From Mantis religiosa (Eukaryota > Arthropoda > Insecta > Mantodea > Mantidae), in contig CM060953.1 of NCBI GenBank assembly GCA_030765055.1, positions 191,121,147-191,185,146 of the forward strand: 64,000 nucleotides of DNA, read 5' to 3'. The notes under the pieces were generated by a model. The model worked only from the letters and a program-made list of their open reading frames with translations, had not been told where the DNA came from and did not search any database. Below, in pieces: positions 18,186 through 32,426 of this stretch. Within the stretch, counting starts at the first letter, position 1. Every line of letters starts with the position of its first letter. The position numbers and the translations under genes were made by a program.

Positions 18186-21100
18186 AAAGAGGTACATATG
18201 GAGATAAAGTAAGACAAATGATTTACTTTTGATAAATACTTTTTCATTATGGAGTAAATTCTTATACTGCCTCTATAAAATAACACCATTTCTAGGAGTA
18301 ATAACCATAAAGCGAAAGATTTATATAGTTTTTGTTATGTCTACATTGGCTACACTGTGCACTTGAATAAACCAGAGTCGAATAGTTCCGATAATTCTCG
18401 AATCCTTTCGAGACAACACGAAAGTTCCAACATGTTTGGCGATGTTGACGCGTTTGTTTTTGTGCACTCGCATCAGTACTGAACGCCGTTCATCTGTTCT
18501 GAGATCAGCATTTTACAACCCACGCGAGTTCGCAAACTTAGTTCAGTTTTGATCTTCGATTATAAATAAACTGCAGTTAGCGATTTTTATGCAACCGTGC
18601 CTTAATGTATTTGAAATTCATAGCTGACTATAACGCAGCCTTCTGACATCTCCAAATATGTGCTGTGACCAAGTGCTTACTATTAAGTTAACAGTTCTAT
18701 AACTCTGATACTTTTAGATGGTTCAGTTGGTAGAAGTGTATACTCGTGAAACATCTGTTTCCTCGAAACTCTTTGATGAACTGGCATTGTACTTGTGTTG
18801 TAAGATCCTTAAATAACCCTGGTACAAAGTAATATTACGTGAGACGTTGTTAATATCCATTTAACTTGGATTTACCTTTTATTTATTATTTAGTTAATGT
18901 TCGTTGTTTATTTTTATTAACTGCAGTTAAGCAGATGTTTTAACGTGATGTAATTATGTATAGTTCAATACATATGACACAAAACTTAATATAGAACTTT
19001 TTAATAGTAAATATGCTTTGACAGTAAAAATTTTAACACTGCATTTTGAAATTATCACTATTTTAGAATCGGAACCAATTTTATACATTTAACCTTTAGC
19101 TGCTCTAAGTATAAATTCTAGGAATTAAATTTTGATTCCATAAAGATAAATAATGACGTAGAAAGAACTGAAAATAATGCAATAAAACGTATTTTGATGC
19201 GTAGGAATTACACGACACGCTCGCACAAATTGCTTGGTAATAATATGTCATGGAAAATTTACCCTTTACGTACAAATAAGACGCAAAACCATTTTAAAAA
19301 CGTTTGGTAGGTGTTTGTGTACGTATGTGTGTGAGACCAACCAAACACCATAACTCACAACTAATATTTGAATAACTGAACAATGGTACTTATATGTAAG
19401 TGGCATATCTTCCTTCCAAGGATGTACTTATGCCACATACAGTAACCAACCTTAACGTCAAAAAAATTGTGACATTTTATGTAAAATATCTCTAAACATT
19501 TGAGCGATACACCACGGTTAAATTTACTGGCATGACAAACAAAATATATTTTTGAAATTTCTGGTAACAATTTGTGAAACGGCCATTCGGAATGAGTATA
19601 ATATAATTTTCTATGGCCGATAAAACATAACATATCAAAAGCCTTGTTTAAACATAGTTTACAACATATTTTACATGAATTAAAATTCAGAATCATTCCT
19701 TCATTTTTCCAATTACTTTACAATATGGTTGTGTTTAACTATCCTTTAAGGTTCCTGTATCTCTGTGGTATCTACAACAAAATTTCTGTAAGCGTTTTTC
19801 TTAAACTTGCATTAGATAGATAAGCCTTTGTGGACAGTAGATTAGGGCATAACTTACTCTTATAATCACATAATATCCAGGAAGTGTTACTTTAGTTACT
19901 TCGGTAGTCCACCACGACCAACCTTGCCTTGTCTCCCATAGATGGCTCTTACTGTAATAAGTTATCGCGAGAGACAAGACTTGTAATAATTTATATAGTT
20001 TTACACCAAATTGCATGTATGTTCCCAGAAACTCCTTAGATTTAGTTGAATTTTAGTACATGAGAGTAACCAGTAGCTACAGGATATAATGAGACAAAAT
20101 TGAACGAACTAATAATTATGTGTCAGAAAGGAAGTCCTCTAAAACTGATATAAAACTGCATTTCTTGCAGTTGCTTTCAATTATTTATTTTTAATAAAAT
20201 CTGAGAATGAACTTTATGCTAGTTTTGTTCAAGAACTTTAATTCAAATGAGACGTTTCCATGGCAAGGTTTGCTATTGCCAAAAGTGAATAATTTTAGGT
20301 CAAGAAATATGAAGTTAAGGAACACTTTTCTATACTTGTACATGTCTGCTATTTGCATACGGACCGACAGATACATTACATATCCTAGTTGCATTTATGT
20401 GAATAAGACCTAATAAGATTATCAAAGTGAGTTGGTGATTCTTGTTCTTTCTAACATTAAAGATTTCAAAATAAAAATGTCCGCTTTTTCTATATCCATA
20501 TTTCTATTACATGAAAGGGAGCTCCATTCTTCCAGAGAGAAAAAAACAATATAATGCTTCCAAATAGTTTTGAAAACAGGGATACTTAAAATTGTGTTTT
20601 TTTTATATTCATGTCACCAAATTGCAAATATATTTCCTTGAAAAACAATTTCATAAGTCACATTTACCTTATATGGAAACTGTGAGGGATTTTATTTAAC
20701 TTAAGGTCTAACTAGGAAAATGTAGCGGCTGAAAGACCGAATTATTCTAAGGGAGTTTTATATTCTTCATATAATATTTCACCTACATTTTATCACTAAC
20801 TATAGAACCATAACATTTACACAATATCGCGTACAAATGGAGACTATAAATTGCAACAACAAAAAAACATAAGCTGCCCTTACATTTAAACTTAACTTAC
20901 AAATAATATTCTCTCATGTATCTAGATGAACATTTGAGCCTTTACATTACAAATACATTAAAGATAATTTACTACCTTTCGGCTTAAAAATCTACATCTA
21001 AATCTATGTTTGGTCAAAATTTGTTCCGCTTTAAACCCATATTTGTAAAAATACTGCAAAATTATAAATCAGAAGTTGACAAAATCGTACGCAAATTGGA

Positions 21101-23815
21101 TAAGCAATAACTATCCCTAAAGCTAGGAACATTTTTAAAAGCTACCCTTATATCATTTTAGCCCCGGATAAAAGTATACTCGCTGGTCCATGAAGGTACA
21201 AATTTGTGTACTTGGTAAGTATTACGGGATACCACAAAACTATGTGATATATTACTCAGCAACTTATGTACTAATTGGCAGCACTTGCCCATTCCGAACG
21301 AAACTTTGCACATTTACTCTATAAGTGTTATAAATAAAATTTACTGACTGAAATATTTCCAGGAAATTCAAGATTTATTGTTAAGTCAATACTACTAGCA
21401 TATCTTAAGCTTTGGGTTCCTAAGGCAATTTAATTATAAACAAAACGATAACAAAAAATACGGCTCAGAAAACCCTACTTTTATGTAAAGGGATTAAAGG
21501 AATATTATGGATTACAGGTTTCATAGCAATGTTGTACGAAGCCTTAAACTTTTATTCCACTTAACCACCAAAAATCATTTGGAGATAATCTTTGTGTGTG
21601 TATGTGTGTCCGAACGGCGTAGCTCACAAATGATATTAAAAATAACTAAAACATGGTCGGTACTTAAGTACAATATCTCGCATGTATATATCTGGACCAC
21701 CTCCAAAAACCATTCGTTATATCTACAAAGCTGTGCCATTTTGAGTGAGCCATCACTAAGCATTTGATGCAAACACAAATTTGTTAAAGTATTATCGTTA
21801 TGTTATCGAGGAGTTCTTTTAAATATATCGATTGTCCGCCAGGAGAGTCCGTTACTGACCGTGCCTTGCTCTCCATAGATGGCTCTAGCTGTAATAACTT
21901 ATCACGAGAGACAAGATTTGCAATTAATTACAATGCTTTTATATAAGTTGTGCTTATCTTCTTCCCATACACCCTAGATTATACTTTGTTTTATCCTCTG
22001 AAAGCAATTAGCGTCTAGAATTTATATACAGACAAACCAGGAAAATAAATAACTGTTTGTGAGAAGGAAAGTGTTCTGAAATACATATAAAACTGCTTCT
22101 TTCAAATTAAATATCATTGAAATATTGCAATATGGAAATATTTTGTCCTATTTTTGTTGATTAACAAGTCTGGATATGGGATTCACATGATTTTCTCTAC
22201 TCATTATGTTTACCAACTCTTACTTCTCGATCCAAGATATCAACATCATATTGCAACTGTCTTTTTGTTTCAAGTGTAGTCCAGATTTTCTGCGACAGAC
22301 GAATGTTTTGTTATGTGTATACGATCTCTTGTTACGTCAATAATGATTAATGTGACTGAAAATATTAACAAAAGTAACGTCAATATTAAATATCACAATA
22401 TTCCATCACGTTATATATGACTTCTCACAGCTGCCGATGTATGATACGTTGCTGTCCAATATCAGAACAGAGTATACAAAAAACTATTAGAAGTGAACTT
22501 CGCATGTTAATCATTCGGAACATAGAGGTGCTGTAGGCGTCGCTTAGAGAAGTGTCGCTAAACTAAATTATGAAAAATCGTGCATCTAGATGTTTTAAAT
22601 TGTCGGAAGCTACCACAGCTGAATTTTTATACCTGCCTAGCTGTCAGCTTGTCATATGTTCCAATATCGCATTGCTACAAATGACGCACAAAGATAATCA
22701 CGTGTGAGTTGTGAATGCAGTTTTAAACCTTCTGCATTTTATATACCTGACGGAATTGAAGAATAATGTACAGTGCAAGAAATGTAATAATTTGAAAATG
22801 CGTCTATCTTTTTAAATCCCTCTGTATTTTCAGGTGCAGCAACACCACCTCCGGAAATTATACTTTATAGCAACAAAGTCGTGACATATCTCTAACCATT
22901 TAATCGAAATATCACGTGTTTGACCTCGTATTTTCTTAACTTTTGTATAACTTTCTGTAACTGCTAAATCATAAAATATAAGAAGTCATAGTACACAAAA
23001 ATTTAAATCTTGTTGAAACACGCAGATTAAGTTAGTGATTACTGATTCAGACATATTCGTTACTTTTACTTACAATTTTCCAGTTACTTTACGATATTGT
23101 TTGTGTTCACTGTGATTTAGTGGGAATACAATGGAATTATACAATGGAATTATTACGTCCGCTCGTTTCACATTAACTGTCACTTCTCTTGTATATCCGC
23201 AACGTAATGTTTCTGTAAACTTTTATCCCAAACTTACAAAGAAATATAAATAACCCTTGATTAATACATTAATGTGAGTAAATTAAGTTCCCTTTGTGAA
23301 GAAATTGGTGAGGAGGCGCTCTTCTAGTCATATTGACCGTCCGACATTGTCTAATGTGGTTTGCTGTCCACAGATGGCTCTAGCGGCAATATCGTATCGT
23401 CAGTAAGAACATTTGTGATTATTTACAAAGTCTTACAACAAATTGTATTCCTGTTACTGGCTATTAGTTTATATTTCATTATGCTTTGTTGGCTGAGAGT
23501 AATCTGTAGCTAGAGTATACGGTGAGAAAATAATGATGGAACAAGTAATTGTGTATTAGAGTGGAAGTGTTCCAAATTAGGTATAAAACTACAGATACGG
23601 AGTGCGTTTTATGATTTTAATTGGTGTTAACTCTGTTCAATTTTTATACAGATATTTTATTTAGGAGTTTAACGATTGTCTTTTGTTACTTGAGAGTAAA
23701 CAGCTACTATGACTTAAACAGAGAAAAATCAATGAAAGAAACAATTGTTTATGAAAAGGGAAAATCTCTAGATTAGTTATTATTAGCTGCGCGTTTTACT
23801 AAACATTTCTAACTT
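18186..23815. repeat. Background repeat units, cores about 19,876, 21,803 and 23,308
   Basis: AT-rich, no gene. Three cores: CCATAGATGGCTCTTACTG (19,937), CCATAGATGGCTCTAGCTG (21,873) and CCACAGATGGCTCTAGCGG (23,368). The segment 22,460-23,600 is a close copy of 32,835-33,960 (AACATAGAGGTGCTGTAGGC versus AACATGGAGGTGCTGTAGGC). Confidence 0.7.
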
Positions 23816-24358
23816 GCAATCTGGCTTTAGAAATCGACACTCCACAGACCTCCAAATCCAACTCCAGCTCCAAGATTGTGCTCTACAAATCTTTTATTTT
23901 GTCCGTGGTCCTGTACGCCTGCATGGTCTGGGCCAACACCTCTAAAACCGCACTGAAATACCTTTACAAAACCTCTCCTTACGTAAAATTCCTGTGCGCA
24001 CGACTACTGCCAGCCTTCATCAAGAAACCCATATCCCCTACATCGCCGAGGCCGTAATAAAACGAGCCTCTTCCATCTGGACGCGCATACGGCAACATAG
24101 CAATCCAAAAATTAACAACATTGGGAAAGGTGAACCAAAACACCGTAGGCATGATGTACAAAAATATTCTAATGCCACCGTTACACCTCTATGTGCGCCC
24201 AAGTCCTTCCGGCCCAGACCTTTCCCCATATGCAGAGGCCGCCGCCAAAGCAGCCCAGAAGACAGTAGCACTCTGCCGCACGGAGCAGTGTAAATAGTTT
24301 AAACAGTGAAGTGTGTGTGCGTGTATTCGTGACTGACTGGGACGTACCTGGTACGCCC

Positions 24359-24426
<68 letters not shown>

Positions 24427-24480
24427 AAAAGTGCAAAATAAGCGCTTGTAAATATTGTACATAACAAAAAAAAAGCACTG
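23816..24480 (+). mobile_element. LINE 3' fragment with (GT)n-containing 3' region
   Basis: GC-rich insertion in the repeat background. The frame at 23,994-24,180 reads TTTASLHQETHIPYIAEAVIKRAS and QHSNPKINNIG. This is the post-RT C-terminal tail typical of Jockey-related ORF2 (compare HILHEHSQIPYIVDVIRERA in the full copy), but it is clearly a different family. Upstream sequence 23,820-23,990 is frame-broken. The 3' part contains a (GT)31 microsatellite and A-rich stretches. Confidence 0.65.
24361..24422 (+). repeat. (GT)31 microsatellite
   Basis: Perfect GT dinucleotide run of about 62 bp; open frames of Thr-His or Val-Cys across it are artefacts. Confidence 0.97.
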
Positions 24481-27400
24481 TGAAAGACACTAACATAATA
24501 AAACTCTTCTCGGTGGGCTAAAAAAGGTCACCGTATGGGTTTTAATATATACCCACGTACACAATAAGCATTTAATCCCTAACTATAAACTCAATGAAAA
24601 TTTTAGCCTGTAGGCCGGAGCCCTTTGTACAGGAAAACTCAAAATAGGAACCTGAAACCTGAAAACCTTGTTTCATGATTTTATGAACATTATATTGGAT
24701 CAAAACGGAAGGATTTCATTATATATCTCATGTGCTAGGGGAAGTCGTTTCTGAACAACTTTGTTTTCTGTTGTACACAACATGTATGGTGATATTTATC
24801 TAAAGTTTTATTAACACTAAATACGTAACTTCCACATGATTTGAGCCCGCATTAAACCTTGACTCCTGACTCCCAGACCCCACGCCGAACAACTAAATAA
24901 TTTGCTTGTTTGTTGTCAACATCTGACGATATTTTAATTCCTTTTTGAACGTCTAGAACGATTACTAAAATTGCATATGCTATTTGAGATGTAGTTATAC
25001 TTTACGCAGAAATTGAAATAAACATTAATTTTCTAATAAGTATGTTCTGGTTGTAGTTAATGCTTTTGACATTTAAGCGTGTACCTAATTTATCGTAACT
25101 ATTCTGTCTCAAATTAATTATTTACAACACCTTGTTTTAATGGTTCTAAAACAGAAAACATGTTTGTTGCATTTTCACATGGGTTTAGTTAATTGAGTAG
25201 TTACATACCTACGCGGTAATGTACCAGTCTGTAAAATTTGTCAGAAACGGGCAAACTGTGAGAAAATGAATCGGGTGCTTTTAATTGTACTTTAGTGCGG
25301 AGTCCCTTAAGTCCCTTACACCGTTTTTCCACTGAATGTTCAGCCTTCATTAAACTAAAAATTTCAGGTAACAATTTCATAAGGAAACAAAACAGACTAA
25401 CTGCGGATTTCTATGCAATGTTCGGTCTAACTTCTAAAATCTGTGGTGACAACTGACAGACCTGCTATTTGATTACACTGTATCTACTTTTGGTTAACAA
25501 ACGTCCCAAACACTTCGAAAACACTCAGCTACGGATTAGTTACCGACTATAAATATGATTCTAACAGTTAAACTGCCAAACACTTTCAAAATAATACAAA
25601 ATTTTTCTACGGGCTACAAAATATGATCTCAAGAATCTCCGTTTGTAATACATAGAACACAATAATATATTTTATATATAAGTTTGAAATAACACACAAT
25701 TAAATACATTCATTACATTATTGTAACTATTTATCGGTAACCGCATTATATTAATCAAAACTATTACAACACTTTTACTAGCAGATATACTAAAAACCTT
25801 TCAAAGTAAAGGATGTCTGGGGACAGTTAAGTGTTTTGTCTTGCATTGTTGAAACAGGTCTGACTTTGATTTTTATCTTTAATGTATGTTACTTCCATAG
25901 TCACACAGACGGACACATTACGTACATTATATAATTTTCTATAACTGGTAAATGATAACATATATACAAAGGTCTTAATACACAACTGCCATCTAAAATC
26001 ACTTCAATCTTCTATATCTCCCTTTCATCGACAAAAAATCTGTAATGAAGGTGTTTCTGTAAACGTTTTTCTTAATCTTGCAGCAAATAGATGAATAAGT
26101 TTTTGTAGACGAATATATTGGGGAAGTAATGTAAGAATCAGAGATTAACCTACAATTATAAACGTTTGCGTGTTATCGTTATCTTAGGGTGGAAGCACTC
26201 CTGTAGTTATATGGATTGTCCGCCAGGAGAGGCATTTACTGACCGAGGCTTCCATAGATGGCTCTAGCTGTAATAACTTATTAAGAGAGAGAAGATTTGT
26301 AATTATGAATAATATCTTAATACTGGTTGTACTGCTGTTCCTACCATACATCCTAGATTATATTTTGTTTTATCGCATGAAAGTAATCGGAAGTTAGTAT
26401 TTACATAGATAAAAACCAAAACAACAAAAACTGTTTGGGGAGAAATCAAGTCTTCTAAAATACTTATAAAATTACGTTATTCCAATTTAATTTTCCTTGA
26501 AATATTCAAATCCGGGCAGCAAATTGAGTAATTGTGTTGATTAATAAATCTGAGTATGGAACTGCCATGACTTTCTCTACTCACTATTTTTACGTACACT
26601 TACTTCTCGACCAAAGACATTAAACAAGATAAACATTATCATACTGCAACTGTCTTTTAGGTTCCAGCTGAGTCCAAGCTTCATGTGACAGTCAAATGTT
26701 TTAAAGTCGATTTCTATGACATTCCTTTGAAATTACCTTCTCTTTGAAACGCCAAGCGTTAAACTAGACATACAAGTTAATTTTGTCTGAAACAAGAAAG
26801 GTCCCTCTATGCTAGTATACATTAGATTTATATATCGATTAATATATTCACAATATATGATTAGTTTTGTTAATTATAACTTCCTGGAAGCTAATTAAAC
26901 TATGCCATTCCAGAAACAATAATGTGAATGTACATACTAGACCTTCCCGTTAGCTTCTCTAATCTTGTACAAATTATTCTTACCTCTATATATCACAAGT
27001 AGGTACACATAGCTATCTTATTGCTAATTCTATTCTAGGTGCAAGGAAAGTATTAGAATACAGTAGGGCATCAAATTCTAATCCATTTTGGGGATAATTG
27101 CATCATAATATTGCAATTGTGTTCTCTTTGTATGGTAAAGCGCTAAAAAATGGAGTAATGTGTTTCCATTTAATAACAGTGTAGTTACCTATGTGAAAAT
27201 TCATGCAAATAACAGGAAATATTCCCCAAATAGTATTAAGGACTCTGACAACATCTGTAGTTATTTAGTGCCTTACTGTTTATCACTTATGCAGCGGTCC
27301 CACCTCCACAAACTATTCTAATTTTGCCATCTTATACAAAAGTCTCCATGCATTTGATCTAAACATAGTGTTTAACAAATTTGCATGACAAACATAAGCT

Positions 27401-30400
27401 ACACTTTCAATTTTCTGGGAAGAGTTCCATAAGCTATCTCATTCTGTATCTCTTATATGACTTGCTATATTTGGTAACTCATAAGACTAATTGCGACCCG
27501 CTCAATAAACAATGACTCTATTTGCGTAAACATTTATCCTAAACTTGCAGCAGAGAGATAAATAAACCTTTTTAGATGAGTAGACTGAAAAAGTATGTGA
27601 GTGTAATTATTACCTTGTTATTACTCTTAAACAATATCGTATTATCCAGCTGCTCTTTTATTTATATCGATTGACCGCCAGGCAAGGTATTTACGTATCG
27701 CGTTTCGCTGCCCAGAGATGGCTCCACCTGAAATATGTCATCGCGAGGAATAAGATTGGGAATCATTTACAAAGTCCTATAACCAGTGGCACTTAGATTT
27801 TTTTGGGCTTTAATATATGATAGTAAACAGCAGTTGCAGTATGTAATGAGACAATATAGAAGGAACTAGTAATTGTGTGTCAGAAAGGAAGTCCTCTAAG
27901 GTAGATATAAAACTACATTTTTTCGGGATTATTTTCAATTATTTTGACATTATAGCCTGTAAGGACAAGTACTTCTATCAGTTCTAATTAGTCAACATTT
28001 ATTTGAATGAGACGCTAACATGTCGACCGCCAGAAATAAATACTATTTCAGGGGAAGAAGCAACATGTTTTCTATACTATGTCCATGTACTATGACATGT
28101 CTGCTTATTTCATACGGACAGACAGATACGTCATATATACTTAAGAGTTACCATAATTACATTTATTTTAATAACATTATCAAAATATTGTAGTGGTTCT
28201 TGTTCTGTTTCTGTCAAATGTCAACTACATCAATGTCCATTATTATTTTAGAAGAAGCCCTAATCCGCCAGATAGTAATCAACTATATAATACTTCCAAG
28301 TTCGTTGAAAACGGGGGTACTAAAAATTGTTTTTCTTTTACACTCATGTCAGCAAATGTAGTAAGTGAAGTCCTCTCAATTAGGTATAAGTGGGCACTTT
28401 TCTAAGCTCCGCCAAGTGCTTTTGAATTATGCTTTCAGTAATTAGATAATATTTTAACATTATGTGGGATTAGTCCGTAAGGATTACTCAGATGTTTCTC
28501 TGCTAATTTGGAAGACGCTTCTGAACACTTTTGTTTTCCATTGCGTTTAACATTTGTGGTTATAGTTATCTTCAAACACTGAATAAGTAACTCCCACGTA
28601 TTCTGATCCCGCGTTACCAAGGACAAATACCCGGCTATTAGGACACTTGCTTCAAACAAACTTTTGCAACATTTGATTCTGAATCCAAGGTGCCACGCCT
28701 TCCACCTAAACAATTTGCTGGTATGTTGCAAAAACTTAATTCTTTGGTGAACGTGTAGCACGATTATTGAAAGTGCATATGTTATTTGAGATGCTCTTGT
28801 AGTTTATGCAGAAATTGATATAATAATTAATTTTGTAATAAGTATATTGTGATTGTATAGCATTCATTTGACATATAGCCGTGTCCGTAACTTAACGTAT
28901 CTACTCTGTCTCAAATTAAATATTTACGTCACTTTGTTTTAATGATTATGGTACTGGATATATGTGATTGTTTTATTTTTACAGGGGTTTACATGAGTAG
29001 TTACATATCTACAACGTAATGTACAAGTCTGTAAAATTTGTCACAAACGCGGAATCTGTCAGTAAATTAATCATGTATTTGTAACTAGTAAAATTTAAAA
29101 CCTAACCTTAAATCACTTTCAACTCCGTATAGAAAATATACTCCCTGTTTAATGAGGGTACAAATTTGTGTACTTGATAAGTATTGAGGGATACCACAAT
29201 GCTATATGATATATTGGTCAACGCCTTATGCACTAAAGGCAGCATTTGACAAATCAGAACGAAACCTTATATATTTACACCATAAATGCTATAAATACAT
29301 TTTACTGAATTAAATATTTGCAGATAATTTAAGATATATTGTTAACGCAACACTACAAGCATATTCTAAACTTTGAGTTCCAAAGGCAATTTAATTATAC
29401 ACAAACAGATAACCAAAATTATGGCTAAGAAAACCCTACCTTTATGTAAAGGGATTGCATGATTATTATGGACTACAGGTTCCATAACGAAATTATCCCA
29501 CGCTTTAAACTTTTATTCCATTTAACCAATAAAAATCATTTGGAGAAAATTTTTGTCTATGTATGTGTCCGAACACATACAATGTGGTACTTAAGTACAA
29601 TATCTCTCATGTATATAGCTGGACCACCTCCAAAGGCTATCCTCTATATCTACAAAGTTGTGCCATTTTATGTGAGTAATCTCTAAGCATTTGATCGAAA
29701 CACAAATTTACTAAACTTAATATCGTTATGTTATGGAGGAGACGCTCTTTTAGTAATATCGATTGTCCGCCAGGAGAGGCGCCTACTGACTGTGCCTTGC
29801 TTTACATAGATGACTCTAGCTGTAATAACTTATCACGAGAGACAAGATTTGTAATTATTTACAACCTTTTATACAAGTTGTACTTATGTTCATACCATAC
29901 GCCTTAGATTACATTTTGTTTTATCACCTGAAAGTAATCGACATCTAGAATTTATATAGACAAATATAAATAGAACCCAACAACTGTTTCTGAGAATGGA
30001 AGTCTTCTAAAATACTTATAAAAGTAATTTTTCCAGTCAGTACACGACTTGGACTTAGAAATTTCATTGACATATTCAAAATTGTGTCTTATAACCAGAT
30101 ACACTTCTGTTTATTAACGAGTCTGAATTTTGAATTCATATAACAAGCTAAAAGCTATGACACTCCTTAGAAGTTCCCTTCCCTTGAGAGTCCTAGTGAT
30201 AAACTAGACACAGAATTTAATGCTTTCTGAAACAAGAAAAGTCCCATTATGCATTAGACATTATTTACCGATTATGTCTACAATATAATATTAGGTTATG
30301 TTATTATAGTTTCCTAGAAGCTAATTAAAATATGCCATGCCAAATAAAATCATGTGATAATTCACTCCAGATCTTCACATGAGCTTCTCTAATCTTGTAC

Positions 30401-31155
30401 AAAGTATGCCTCCCTCTACTTCAAGTAGTTCCTGATTATTATCTTTTTGTTACTTTATTAAGTTTACAATATTGTATTGGAATTTTGTTCTCATCGCTTA
30501 GAATTCTAAAATGTATAATGGCTTCTCATTAAAGAAAACTACAGCTATTAAATTATTCATCCAAATAACAAGAATTATTCCCCAAATTGTTCAAAAATAC
30601 ATCAGACAAAAGACCTCTGACGAGATGTAAAGTTCTTAAGCTTTATCACTTATGTAACTATGCCACCTCCACAAACTATTCCTTACCTGAAACAAGTGTT
30701 GTCATTTTATATAAAATATCTCTTTCCATTTGAACGAAACATATTCTGTTCAACAGATTTCCATAAAAATTATGTATGTCTCGAATTTTCCGGGAACAGC
30801 CTCTAAAATCACCTCAAGCTATATGACTATAGTATAACTTTCTATATTTGCTAAGTCTTAAGCTATAAACAAAGTTTTACTTAGGTCAACCTGTTTGGTC
30901 ATTAACATTATCCAAGTTATTCGCCGCTTTTAACATCAATTCCCAAAATATCTTTAAATTTGTTGTTTCTTATGTTTCCGTGGGAAGAATTTAAACTTGA
31001 AATAGGCTTATTGAGACCCGCTTTTTAAACATTTAACTCTCACTTCAATTGTCTGTATCCCCCGGGTTATGTACAATGACACTATTTCCGTAAATGTTTA
31101 TGCTAAACGTACAGTAGATAGATACCTAAGCCTTTGTAGATGAGATGAGAAGACT
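24481..31155. repeat. Background repeat units, cores about 26,186, 27,645 and 29,737
   Basis: No gene. Cores read TCCATAGATGGCTCTAGCTG (26,251), CCCAGAGATGGCTCCACCTG (27,711) and TACATAGATGACTCTAGCTG (29,803). The segment 24,700-25,050 matches 28,480-28,870 and part of 4,740-4,870. A ~20-bp LINE-tail-like insertion lies at about 30,036-30,057. Confidence 0.7.
30036..30057 (+). mobile_element. Minute insertion matching a LINE 3' terminus
   Basis: GTCAGTACACGACTTGG followed by ACTT interrupts the background unit. It equals the 3' terminus of the LINE copy ending at 38,477 (GTCAGTACACGACTTGGACTT). Parallel units at 6,115 and 26,475 lack it. It looks like an extremely 5'-truncated insertion; the exact limits are ambiguous. 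Confidence 0.55.
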
Positions 31156-31686
31156 GAAGAGTCGTCATATTTTTCGGTCCTTTGACATATTTCTAAATGG
31201 AAGAAATGTTGGCAACTTTGAAGCAGTGCATCAAAAACCAGAGACTGGTGAGATAACAACGCTGAACGATTGCTCAAGACCATAGACTCTGATGGTCTAT
31301 ACTTTGAGCGTTAGTTAACTGCTTGTCATAACACATTTCAAATTATTGTTTATTTTATAAAAAACGACACTACCTATTACACAGTACAGTACTATGTTCC
31401 TCTTCTTTATGTTACCACCCTTCGAAAAATTAACTTTTCTCTATTTGCAATAGCTACCTTTCTCAGGAAAAAAGCTTTAAGTGTTAAGAGTCATGGACCC
31501 CTCCACATCAGAATCAGTGCTGTGGTCACTTTCTTCAATTACTTCTTCTTCGCTTAGTTCGCCGCTGTCTATTAGATCATCTGGCAGTTCGTTAAATATC
31601 TTCAACATTTCCTATGAAGTCATTTTCCAATTTGAAAAAGCATTTTGATTGCTATAGTATAATACTTACTAATATGACTGCTCACA

Positions 31687-31759
<73 letters not shown>

Positions 31760-31990
31760 ACACACGCACAAGCACGCACTGGTTCGTAATCTTGACATGA
31801 AGACAGTGAAATGAAATTACTTAGGCGGACAGGCGCACGGAGACATTTACACGGGTAAAATTTCAATGGCTTAATAGCCCTTGACAATTGAAAAAAAAAA
31901 AAAAAATTACAAAGTTGTGCAACCATTACCAATGCTGCCACATGCAAAAATGTAAGTTGCGGCTACTTTAAATCCCAGTGCGGCCGCTCT
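31156..31990. other. Unassigned insertion with a short acidic ORF and (CA)n
   Basis: Interrupts the background unit at about 31,155. On the minus strand, about 31,620-31,490 encodes a ~44-residue acidic peptide (NELPDDLIDSGELSEEEVIE). It resembles the acidic N-terminus of some piggyBac-type transposases, but nothing else of such a gene is recognisable. An inverted repeat AGACCAT/ATGGTCT lies near 31,279-31,300. A (CA)n tract and a 15-base poly(A) at about 31,891 follow. Confidence 0.3.
31683..31770 (+). repeat. (CA)n microsatellite, slightly interrupted
   Basis: About 88 bp of CA repeats with a few T and G interruptions at both ends. Confidence 0.95.
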
Positions 31991-32426
31991 TGTGTGTCCC
32001 AACTCCATAACTCGCAACTGATACGATAGGTATCGAAGACGCGGCAAGCTCACGACGCCGATCAATAAATGAAAGCCGGTGGAGGGAGAGGAGACTGCAG
32101 GGCAGCTGAGTCTTCGTTTCCCTCCGCCTCCTGCTGTCCGAAGGAGGGCGAAGCTTCGAGAATGTTTCCCCCCTCCATAAAAGGAATTTGCGAGAAACTT
32201 CGGGCCGCCGATCAATACCAGCGAGGTGACGGGCAGTTGTGTAGAGTGAGTCGTAGCGGACGGTGTGTAACGTGCGCCCAGAGTGTACGTGGAAAGACGA
32301 ACTGGCTTAGCTGTAATTGTGTATATTACCAAATTGTAATTGTGACATTGGGATAAGGTAGAAATAAAGAACATTTTTGAGTGGAGTAATTGAACTTTTT
32401 AAATTTTACGAACCCACAAAGTCACA
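31991..32426 (+). mobile_element. Solo-LTR-like segment related to the gypsy LTR
   Basis: GC-rich segment. Its 3' end (AATAAAGAACATTTTTGAGTGG region, then CGAACCCACAAAGTCACA) matches the gypsy LTR terminus at 12,217 and 17,419 in reverse complement. It has CCATAAAAGG near 32,175 as a TATA box and AATAAA at 32,362. The start at TGTGTGTCCC is a guess from the length of the other LTRs; no target duplication was found. No internal gypsy sequence adjoins it, so a solo LTR of a related family is the simplest reading. Confidence 0.6.

Noticed and set aside
18370..18560. Possible heat-shock elements (TTCTCGAA, GAAAGTTCC)
   Set aside because: Spacing does not give three consecutive nGAAn units, and no TATA box or gene follows.
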